Below are positions 1-5,695 of a DNA stretch of 11,346 bases, piece after piece. The stretch comes from Chloroflexota bacterium. Lineage in GTDB: Bacteria; Chloroflexota; Dehalococcoidia; UBA3495. The stretch is from positions 3,259 through 14,604 of the forward strand of contig NZUD01000083.1 in the NCBI GenBank assembly GCA_002697005.1. The letters run 5' to 3'. Below the pieces are notes generated by a model. The model saw only the letters and a program-made list of their open reading frames with translations. It was not told the origin of the DNA and ran no database searches. Made by a program: the position numbers and the translations under genes. Positions within the stretch are counted from its first letter, which is position 1. Every line of letters starts with the position of its first letter.

Positions 1-1671
1 TCGTATTGGACGGCCTATTTCAAGAACCATTTCCCAGTTGAATACATGGCCGCAGTGCTCAACTCTAGACTTGATAATCCGGAGAAGACTCTGGGATCCA
101 TGAATGAGTGTTTCCGGTTAAATATTCCCATCCTGTTGCCCAATATCAATAGGTCGGAGGAATTTTTCTCTATCGACCACGATACTGGCGACCAACGCTA
201 CGACGGGAAAGAAGGTGACATGCCCAGCGGCCCTGGCCTTAGGATTGGACTTGCTGCCATCAAGACGGTGGGTGAGGCAGCGGTCCGCCCGATAGTTGCT
301 GAACGAAAAGAGAGTGGACCGTACAAATCCATCGACGATTTCAGCCGCCGGGCAGGTGCATCCGGCTTGAACCGCCGTACGTTAGAGAGCCTGGCCAAAG
401 CAGGAGCTTTCGACAGCCTGGCGCCCAGAGGCTCTGTTATCTACGCCCTGGACCAGATCGCCGCCACCGCCCAGCGTGAGGCGAAGACTAGGGGTTCTGG
501 GCAGAGCAGCATGTTCGACGGCTCAGAAAATGTGAATGACGCCGGAGGGATGAGCGGAATCGCCCTCACGGGTCCGGACGTATCAGATCAGGAGAAGGCG
601 GCTTGGGAAAGGGAGTTGTTGGGAATGACATTGTCCCACAACCCCCTTCTAGCTTTGGCTGACCTAGAAATTGAAGGCGTATTTAACTCACTGGAACAGT
701 TGGGCGAAGACGTCGCTGGCAAGCAGATAAACGTGTTGGGCTATATCTCATCGATTGTCGAGCGCACCACCCGTGAGGGCAAACGGTTTTTAATCGCGAA
801 CCTGGAAGTTCTCGGAGGGATTCTGGAAGTCATGGTCTGGCCCGACAGCTTGCAAATGACGGCTGACGTCTGGAAGGATGGGCGCTTGGTGATGGTTACT
901 GGCAAAGTGCGGTCGCGGAGCGATCAGATGTCCCTCTCCTGCGATTCAGCCATCGAGTATGATCCGGAGAATCCTACGCCATTGCCAGCTCCGGTTCCAG
1001 TCAAGGCCTGGAACGGCCATAAGAACAATGGTAAAGGATTTAACGGAAACGACAATGGACATAAGGGTAACATCAATGGCAGCAAATTAACCGATCACAA
1101 TGCCAGCGAAAAGAAGGGGCAAATGACCATAGGCAATAGTATTCCAGCGGAACCGCAAAAGGTGGTTCGCTTGGTAGTTACAGAATCCGAAGATCCCAGT
1201 CACGATGCCCACCTCCTGAGAGAAGTCATAGGTGTTCTGCTGGAATATCCTGGTCGGGATCGAGTGAATTTGGATATCCGTACCAGCGAAAGGCTCGTTC
1301 GGATGGATCTCCCAGTGGTCAGCACGGGTTACTGTGAGGGACTGCATTCTCGCCTGGAAGAGCTGTTGGGATCTGACACGGTTGCAGTCCACCAAGAACT
1401 AGGCCTAGGTATAGAGTCTCCTGCCGAAGAATCAGTGACGATGCCTCTCGAAACCGCTTCGATAATTACCGCTGAATCCGTTCCAGCGGCTGCAGTCGTA
1501 CCTGCTGAAAATGAACCCATCGGAACGGCACAAGATCCGGTCGCCGTTTCCGGATCCGGCTCGTTTGAAATGCCGTCAGAGACACCGACAATTGAAGAAC
1601 CGATTGCAGTGGCAGCTGAAGCCTCTGTGGGAGTACCTGCAGAAGCCGCGGGAGATGAGCCGCCTTTTTAA
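1..1671 (+). CDS. dnaE: DNA polymerase III alpha subunit, C-terminal part (5' truncated by window)
   Basis: Catalytic subunit of the replicative DNA polymerase. The frame is open from base 1, so the gene starts upstream; 556 residues are visible. The first residues (TAYFKNHFPVEYMAAVLNS) are the conserved DnaE segment leading out of the fingers domain. A helix-hairpin-helix region lies near residues 123-140 (LNRRTLESLAKAGAFDSL). QSSMF at 168-172 fits the internal beta-clamp-binding motif (QADMF in E. coli). Residues about 240-321 form the OB fold. An Asn/Gly/Lys-rich linker (about 337-375) follows, then a conserved C-terminal domain (about 388-470), then an 80-residue tail rich in Ala, Glu, Pro and Val ending GDEPPF. 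The polymerase and PHP domains lie outside the window. Family assignment is secure; a role for the tail is inference. Confidence 0.96.
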   Translation, partial: SYWTAYFKNHFPVEYMAAVLNSRLDNPEKTLGSMNECFRLNIPILLPNINRSEEFFSIDHDTGDQRYDGKEGDMPSGPGLRIGLAAIKTVGEAAVRPIVAERKESGPYKSIDDFSRRAGASGLNRRTLESLAKAGAFDSLAPRGSVIYALDQIAATAQREAKTRGSGQSSMFDGSENVNDAGGMSGIALTGPDVSDQEKAAWERELLGMTLSHNPLLALADLEIEGVFNSLEQLGEDVAGKQINVLGYISSIVERTTREGKRFLIANLEVLGGILEVMVWPDSLQMTADVWKDGRLVMVTGKVRSRSDQMSLSCDSAIEYDPENPTPLPAPVPVKAWNGHKNNGKGFNGNDNGHKGNINGSKLTDHNASEKKGQMTIGNSIPAEPQKVVRLVVTESEDPSHDAHLLREVIGVLLEYPGRDRVNLDIRTSERLVRMDLPVVSTGYCEGLHSRLEELLGSDTVAVHQELGLGIESPAEESVTMPLETASIITAESVPAAAVVPAENEPIGTAQDPVAVSGSGSFEMPSETPTIEEPIAVAAEASVGVPAEAAGDEPPF

Positions 1672-2049
1672 CCTGGATGCGAATTACCGACCGAATCACG
1701 CCTGGGCTATAATGCAGCCGCCGTAATCGTTCGGATTAGTATGGGATTCGTCTATATTATTTTCGCCTTCCGTGCAATATCTCGATATAAGTGTGTGAAA
1801 AGCCACATAGTGGACAGTTGTTATGCGCAAACACGCATTTCAACGGCCATTCAAAACTTGACCAACCTGAAACCCGCTGGTATTATCCCCCCACGCTCGC
1901 CGCAGGCTGTGAGGAGCCTCGAACTAGCAACACAGCGCTGCCTCCGGAACGTCAACCCTGCCGGACGATAACATGTCTAAGTATTTTCATGGCTGCTTAT
2001 TTAAGCCAGTTCCTAGAATCACCAGTCTAACCAGTAATCGACATTTGGC

Positions 2050-2101
2050 GCCCCTGTCTTCTGCAGGGGCTCGTGCCCGCGAAAAACACGTAGTCCCCTG
2101 C
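2050..2101 (+). promoter_or_regulatory. Competing hairpins in the panD upstream region
   Basis: GCCCCTG (2050-2056) is perfectly complementary to CAGGGGC (2064-2070), giving a 7-bp stem with a 7-base loop. The same right arm, as GCAGGGG (2063-2069), is also perfectly complementary to CCCCTGC (2095-2101). The two stems exclude each other, as in attenuators. No U-run follows either stem, so a simple intrinsic terminator is not supported. A near-copy of TAGTCCCCTGC (2091-2101) appears as TAGTCCCTGC at 2129-2138. The pairing is seen; any function is inferred. Confidence 0.3.
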
Positions 2102-2178
2102 GAGCATTAGTTCCCACCCCCAACCGCATAGTCCCTGCAACCCGTACCCCTAGCCCCGCCAGCGTTATGGCGATTCAG

Positions 2179-2207
2179 TTGATTCCAGTATCGAATACCG
2201 ATATAGA
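2179..2207 (+). promoter_or_regulatory. Candidate sigma-70-type promoter for panD and the methyltransferases
   Basis: TTGATT (2179-2184) and TATAGA (2202-2207) are separated by 17 bases; each matches 4 of 6 consensus positions. Transcription would start near 2214, leaving a leader of about 90 bases before panD that contains both short palindromes described separately. It is the best-spaced pair I found in this gap, but matches of this quality occur by chance. Confidence 0.33.
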
Positions 2208-2228
2208 AGCTTGCGGTCAAAAATAATG

Positions 2229-2239
2229 GGGAATTTCCC
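2229..2239. repeat. 11-base palindrome GGGAA-T-TTCCC in the panD leader
   Basis: Perfect five-base inverted repeat around one central base, a little downstream of the predicted start of transcription. Its size and position would suit an operator, but no regulator gene is visible in the window. Confidence 0.3.
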
Positions 2240-2267
2240 GAGGAAGGATTCAGAAAAAGAAAGCAAT

Positions 2268-2281
2268 TATCTTAAAAGATA
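2268..2281. repeat. 14-base inverted repeat TATCTT-AA-AAGATA before the panD ribosome-binding site
   Basis: Perfect six-base arms with a two-base centre, ending nine bases before the GAGGAG ribosome-binding site (2290-2295). As DNA it could be an operator; with a two-base loop and A/T-rich arms it would be a weak RNA hairpin. Confidence 0.3.
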
Positions 2282-2303
2282 TAGAATTTGAGGAGAAACT
2301 GAG

Positions 2304-2675
2304 ATGAGAACAGTACTGAGGTCAAAGATTCACCGCGCCTGGGTGACAGATGCCAATCCTGACTACATAGGAAGCATACTGATTGACGAAGACCTGATGG
2401 ATAAGATTGATCTCTGGAACTTTGAGAAGGTCTTGGTCTGTGACGTGACGAACGGCAACCGCTTCGAGACATATGCCATCGCCGGTGAACGCGGTTCGGG
2501 CGTGTGCTCGGTCCAAGGCGCTGCTGCCCGTTTGAGTGCCAAGGGCAACTGCGTGATTATCATGTCCTTCGAGGAGACCGATGTGCCCATCGACCCGCAG
2601 ATGATTCTGGTTGATGAGGAAAACCGGTTCGTTGAGTACCTGGAGGGATCCAAGAATGTCCAGCAGGTTCACTGA
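2304..2675 (+). CDS. panD: Aspartate 1-decarboxylase (pyruvoyl enzyme)
   Basis: Decarboxylates L-aspartate to beta-alanine, the precursor of pantothenate and CoA. The 123 residues match normal PanD length. The proenzyme cleaves itself at Gly23-Ser24 (YIGS), turning Ser24 into the pyruvoyl group. Other family residues are in place: Lys8, His10, Tyr21, Arg53, Thr56, Tyr57 and the ERGSG run at 62-66. One oddity: the usual NGAAA motif reads QGAAA (Gln71), a position where E. coli has Asn72. The start is supported by GAGGAG at 2290-2295, seven bases clear of the ATG. No panB, panC or panE lies nearby; the next gene begins inside the panD 3' end and is a methyltransferase, so the beta-alanine made here may feed something other than CoA (inference). 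Confidence 0.95.
   Translation: MRTVLRSKIHRAWVTDANPDYIGSILIDEDLMDKIDLWNFEKVLVCDVTNGNRFETYAIAGERGSGVCSVQGAAARLSAKGNCVIIMSFEETDVPIDPQMILVDEENRFVEYLEGSKNVQQVH
2642..2646 (+). promoter_or_regulatory. Ribosome-binding site of the first methyltransferase, inside panD
   Basis: GGAGG lies nine bases before the ATG at 2656 and within the last codons of panD. It decides the start: a longer reading from 2611 would add 15 residues that overlap panD and do not resemble the family. Its position implies translational coupling to panD. Confidence 0.75.
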
Positions 2676-3480
2676 ACAAGAAACAGAGAAGTATTACGAT
2701 TCTGAGGACGCGATTTATCGTGTTGTCTGGGACGAAGATGGGAGTGTCCATTGGGGAGTGTTCGACGATTCCACCGGCGACGACTTTCTGAAAGCAGGCG
2801 CCAACCTGGATTCCATGATGGTGACCAAAGGCCGCATAGATGCTTCATCTAACGTACTGGATTTAGGTTGTGGAAACGGAACTATAGCGATTTGGCTCAG
2901 TCGTAATCAGGGTTGCCATGTGACCGGTGTAGACCTGAGTGGAGTTAGGGTTCAGAACGCCAAGGATAAGATGGCGAGCCTTCCTCAGTCATCCCAGGAA
3001 AACCTGATGTTCGAGAAAGCTTCCGCAACAGACCTTCCTTTCGAAGATGGGACTTTCTCTCATCTGTGGAGTCAGGCCACCATCTATCACGTCCCCGATA
3101 AGAAGACCGTGCTGGAAGAAGCTTATAGGGTCCTTGAAGATGGTGGGATCATGGTCTTCGATGACCTAATCAAACCACAACCGAACATCAGTGCCGCGGC
3201 CCAAGAATTTGTTTACGACCGTCTTCTTTATGACACACCTTACAGCTTTGAATCGTACCAGGATGCTTTGAAAGCCGAAGGGTTCAAGATACTTGAAGCT
3301 CAGGACCTCTCCCCGCATCTGAAGACTAGCTACCTTCGGTTATCTGAGCGTACACCCAAGGTAGATTCAAGTGATAAAAACGCCGAGCACTACGCCTGGC
3401 TTAGCAACGCTTATCAAGAGACGGCCAAGGCTGTTGACAGAAAAGAACTGGGCTGGGGCCTGTATATTTGCCAAAAGTGA
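2656..3480 (+). CDS. SAM-dependent methyltransferase, sarcosine/dimethylglycine N-methyltransferase-like
   Basis: Class I methyltransferase of 274 residues. Motif I is VLDLGCGNG (67-75), with Asp93 (GVDLS) as the likely ribose-binding acid; a conserved mid-region follows (WSQATIYHVPDKK, 138-150), then EEAYRVLEDGG (154-164). The N-terminal stretch YYDSEDAIYRVVW through HWGVFDD (13-38), with its aromatic residues, recalls the region before motif I in glycine-betaine-forming sarcosine/dimethylglycine methyltransferases and related amine methyltransferases. That resemblance is from memory, not an alignment. The gene overlaps panD by 20 bases, so the two are almost certainly co-expressed. This leads to the inference that the substrate could be beta-alanine or a methylated form of it. 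Other small-molecule methylations, including C- or O-methylation, remain possible. Methyltransferase: very sure; substrate: unproven. Confidence 0.9.
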   Translation: MSSRFTEQETEKYYDSEDAIYRVVWDEDGSVHWGVFDDSTGDDFLKAGANLDSMMVTKGRIDASSNVLDLGCGNGTIAIWLSRNQGCHVTGVDLSGVRVQNAKDKMASLPQSSQENLMFEKASATDLPFEDGTFSHLWSQATIYHVPDKKTVLEEAYRVLEDGGIMVFDDLIKPQPNISAAAQEFVYDRLLYDTPYSFESYQDALKAEGFKILEAQDLSPHLKTSYLRLSERTPKVDSSDKNAEHYAWLSNAYQETAKAVDRKELGWGLYICQK

Positions 3481-3533
3481 CCCTTGAGACCGTATTTACC
3501 TAATCAGTAGGGTTGTTCGGTTGAGTACTCGGT

Positions 3534-3538
3534 AGGAG
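3534..3538 (+). promoter_or_regulatory. Ribosome-binding site of the second methyltransferase
   Basis: AGGAG sits eight bases before the ATG at 3547. The 66-base gap before this gene holds an 8-base palindrome GAGTACTC (3523-3530) but no clear terminator or strong promoter, so read-through from panD and the first methyltransferase is likely. Confidence 0.65.
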
Positions 3539-3546
3539 CGTCCATC

Positions 3547-4176
3547 ATGCAAGAAAGCCATAAAAGAGTCCAATGGGTCTATGAGTCAACTAACGACAAG
3601 GAGTTGGAGGACCGTTACGACCAATGGGCGGCCGATTACGACAGTGATTTGGCCCAAGAATTTGAGTGGAACGCTCCTCAGAACGCCACCGCCGTCTTTG
3701 CTAAACATGTAGACAAGGCTGCTCATATCCTGGACGCAGGGGCTGGTACCGGGCTGGTGGGAGAGTGCCTAGCTGAGGTTGGATACAAAGACATGGTGGC
3801 TATGGATCTTTCCCTAGGAATGCTGGAAGAGGCTAAGAGCAAGAATGTTTATAACGCCTTCGATCAGATGGCGTTGGGCGGAACCCTAGATTACTCAACC
3901 GACGAATTCGACGCTGTGATTAGCGTCGGAGTATTCACACAGGGCCACGCGCCAGCTAATTCCTTCGACGAGCTTGCGCGCATTACCAAACCCGGCGGAC
4001 TGATTGTATTCAGTCTGAGAGTGGACACCTACGAATCAGCGGGTTTCAAGCAACAGCAATCTGGAATGGAAGAGTCTGGAATCTGGAAGCTAGCCGAGAT
4101 GACCGACGAGTACCAGCCGATGCCGCAAGGCGAACCTGAAGTCTGGCATCGCATCTGGGCCTACCGGGTCAACTAA
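3547..4176 (+). CDS. SAM-dependent methyltransferase, METTL27 (WBSCR27)-like
   Basis: Class I methyltransferase of 209 residues. The start is YDQWAADYDSDL (24-35), followed by WNAPQ (41-45), an opening I associate with METTL27-type proteins. Motif I is ILDAGAGTG (61-69); Asp87 (AMDLS) is the likely SAM ribose ligand; TKPGGLIVFSLR (147-158) is the usual strand after motif III. It is shorter than the preceding methyltransferase and clearly not a recent duplicate of it. It lies 66 bases downstream on the same strand and ends 44 bases from a convergent hydrolase gene, so it is the last gene of the panD unit. Substrate unknown. In context it could add one or more methyl groups to the product of its neighbour (inference). 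It could equally act on an unrelated metabolite. Confidence 0.87.
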   Translation: MQESHKRVQWVYESTNDKELEDRYDQWAADYDSDLAQEFEWNAPQNATAVFAKHVDKAAHILDAGAGTGLVGECLAEVGYKDMVAMDLSLGMLEEAKSKNVYNAFDQMALGGTLDYSTDEFDAVISVGVFTQGHAPANSFDELARITKPGGLIVFSLRVDTYESAGFKQQQSGMEESGIWKLAEMTDEYQPMPQGEPEVWHRIWAYRVN

Positions 4177-4220
4177 AGACCATTTCCAGCCCAGCTCCGT
4201 TGCGACATTACCGGTGCAAT

Positions 4221-5099
4221 TTATTCTTCAGATAAGAAGTCATCGATGACTTGCGCCAACTCCTGAGGCTTGTGGTACCCGATGTCGTGGATAGTCTCGG
4301 GAATCCAATGGACCCGGCCATTCTTTAGTCCCTTCTCGGCGGCATCCACCATCCGGCGACGTGTCTCGGCGAATTCGGTATTGGCGCGTTCAGAGGTCGG
4401 CCCGGCGGGCACGATTAAAGTCGGGCATTCGATTCGAGGCATGGTCTTGGAAGCCGGCTCATCCCACATGGCACGGATCGTCTGAGCGTGTTTATCTGGA
4501 CGCAGGATGTCCTGGATTTGCCCGTCCTCATCTTCGTAGACCATGGTCTGTACGATGCGCTCAATCTCAGTATTCCAGATTACCCCTAACTGATTGCGCA
4601 GCCTGTCTAGGAACTCCTCTCTGTTGCCAGTGACGTCTCTGGGGCGGACTCGGTGAGAGAAGGCCTCCCACGTTGCACCGGGGAATAGCCTGCCGTCTAG
4701 GAACCCGCCATCAATCATGATCAACCTTTCGACGCGGTCTGGGCAGTTGGCGGCGAAATTGGTCGCCACGTTGCCGCCCCAGGAATGGCCCATCACCGAG
4801 ACCTTGTCAAGTCCGATGTGGTCCATCAACCCAGCCAAGTCATTGGAAAGGGTCAGCCAGTCATAACCAAAAGGCGCGCTGGTGGTCTGGCCGTGGCCGC
4901 GCTGGTCGGGAGCGTAGATGTGGTATCGGTCCCGAAGCAGGGGGGCAACTATGTCGTACCAATGGGCGGAGGAAGCCAGTCCGTGCAGGGCCAGCAAAGG
5001 TTGGCCGGCGCCGCCCCAATCCAAGTAACGGACCTTTAACTCACCGATGTCAACCCAATTCTCGTGTGGTGGAGAACCTTGCACGTGTTCGTCTGCCAA
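4221..5099 (-). CDS. Alpha/beta-fold hydrolase
   Basis: A 292-residue hydrolase of the alpha/beta fold with no signal peptide, so probably cytoplasmic. LHGLASS (38-44) forms the oxyanion region, DQRGHG (65-70) is the usual conserved turn, and GHSWGG (104-109) holds nucleophile Ser106. His271 (TIHDIG) is the likely catalytic base. The acid is unclear: the usual Asp after PTLIVPAG (226-233) is absent, leaving Glu237 or Asp130 (end of the strand LIMID) as candidates. The start is TTG at 5099, chosen because GGAGG lies seven bases before it. The gene lies 89 bases after the MGMT gene on the same strand, with its own plausible promoter, and converges on the second methyltransferase. Substrate cannot be told: esterase, lipase, epoxide hydrolase and C-C hydrolase all use this scaffold. 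Confidence 0.9.
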   Translation of the reverse strand: MADEHVQGSPPHENWVDIGELKVRYLDWGGAGQPLLALHGLASSAHWYDIVAPLLRDRYHIYAPDQRGHGQTTSAPFGYDWLTLSNDLAGLMDHIGLDKVSVMGHSWGGNVATNFAANCPDRVERLIMIDGGFLDGRLFPGATWEAFSHRVRPRDVTGNREEFLDRLRNQLGVIWNTEIERIVQTMVYEDEDGQIQDILRPDKHAQTIRAMWDEPASKTMPRIECPTLIVPAGPTSERANTEFAETRRRMVDAAEKGLKNGRVHWIPETIHDIGYHKPQELAQVIDDFLSEE

Positions 5100-5106
5100 T
5101 CTGATA

Positions 5107-5111
5107 CCTCC
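5107..5111 (-). promoter_or_regulatory. Ribosome-binding site fixing a TTG start for the hydrolase
   Basis: GGAGG on the minus strand, seven bases before TTG at 5099. It supports the rare start codon. Confidence 0.7.
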
Positions 5112-5137
5112 GCACCGGGTATTACCGCTTGGATATT

Positions 5138-5167
5138 AGTATATCAACGCTCGGAATACCCTGGAAA
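5138..5167 (-). promoter_or_regulatory. Candidate promoter for the hydrolase gene
   Basis: On the minus strand, TTTCCA (5167-5162, 4 of 6) and TATACT (5143-5138, 5 of 6) are 18 bases apart, placing the transcript start near 5131 and a leader of about 30 bases. The -10 box lies within an inverted repeat, GATAT-TAGT-ATATC (5132-5145), which might be an operator. Confidence 0.4.
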
Positions 5168-5188
5168 ATAAACCTGGCGTCACAGTGG

Positions 5189-5695
5189 TTATTGTTGGTC
5201 AAGTTCCATCTGTAGTAGACGGGCTTTGACACCTATCCCTCCGCCGCCGTAGCCACCCAGTCCGCCGTCGCTTGCTATGACCCGATGGCAGGGGATTATC
5301 AACGAAAACCGGTTACGTGCCATTGATTGTCCAGCAGCCCGCATTGCTAAAGGGCTGCCTGCCTCCGCAGCCAGCCAAGCATAGCTTCGGGTCTCTCCGG
5401 GGGGAATGCTGCGGCAGGCGCTCCACGCGGCGCTGAAGAAGGGCGTGATTCCAGATAAATCAAGCTGAATCTCGTCCAGCGCTGCCATATCTCCTGCGGC
5501 ATACCGCTGCAGGCAATTTACGACTTCCCTGAAAACCTCAGGATCATCCTCGGCTCCCTCCAAGTCTGAGCCCAGGTCTTCGATTGCCTCTTGAGGTGAA
5601 GGTTTCAGCGACGCCCGTTTTAGGCCTCCTTCCCCAGCGAGGAGAACCATCCAACCCATGGGGAGTTCGACCAGGTGGTATCTGTCTCCTTTCAT
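5189..5695 (-). CDS. ogt: Methylated-DNA-protein cysteine methyltransferase (MGMT/Ogt family)
   Basis: Suicide DNA repair protein that moves the alkyl group from O6-alkylguanine to its own cysteine. In 168 residues, a divergent N-terminal domain is followed by the conserved C-terminal domain: IPPGETRSYAWLA, MRAAGQSMARNRFSLI (with the Arg of the RAxG turn that replaces the flipped base), then IPCHRV with acceptor Cys136, and a Gly-rich GGLGGYGGG loop. The ATG at 5695 overlaps the TGA of the transglutaminase-like gene (ATGA) and has GGAGG five bases upstream. A longer reading from 5749 would run 18 codons into that gene and lacks support. The coupling to a cell-envelope operon is unusual; the job itself is not in doubt. 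The symbol could also be written mgmt. Confidence 0.95.
   Translation of the reverse strand: MKGDRYHLVELPMGWMVLLAGEGGLKRASLKPSPQEAIEDLGSDLEGAEDDPEVFREVVNCLQRYAAGDMAALDEIQLDLSGITPFFSAAWSACRSIPPGETRSYAWLAAEAGSPLAMRAAGQSMARNRFSLIIPCHRVIASDGGLGGYGGGGIGVKARLLQMELDQQ

Larger units (their letters stand above)
1672..2303. other. 632-base gap between dnaE and panD, no convincing gene
   Basis: No open frame here has a recognisable protein or good ribosome-binding site; two short overlapping frames at 1741-1971 and 1791-2030 look like chance. I see no tRNA or rRNA. Structure present: a TATAAT box at 1708-1713 with only a poor -35 match (TTACCG, 1684-1689); a short TAATC/GATTA inverted repeat (1724-1738); ATGCG/CGCAT arms around 1823-1838; a C-rich stretch from about 2040 to 2160 with alternative hairpins; and promoter-like and palindromic elements before panD. 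No clear U-tract terminator follows dnaE. The gap may hold an untranslated leader or a small RNA, but nothing proves it. Confidence 0.6.

Noticed and set aside
1684..1713. Promoter with TATAAT box just after dnaE
   Set aside because: The -10 box is perfect but the -35 region is poor and no gene or clear RNA follows, so it is mentioned only under the gap.
1741..2030. Two short overlapping open frames after dnaE
   Set aside because: No ribosome-binding site, no recognisable domain, and a composition unlike the real genes; they look like chance frames in non-coding DNA.
2611..2655. Longer N-terminus for the first methyltransferase
   Set aside because: It would overlap panD by 65 bases; the GGAGG before ATG 2656 and the family-like start at MSSRFTEQE favour the shorter form.
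2322..2672. Open frames antisense to panD
   Set aside because: They mirror panD codons; panD matches its family along its whole length.
4177..4220. Terminator between the convergent methyltransferase and hydrolase genes
   Set aside because: No stem of useful length and no U-run found in the 44 bases.
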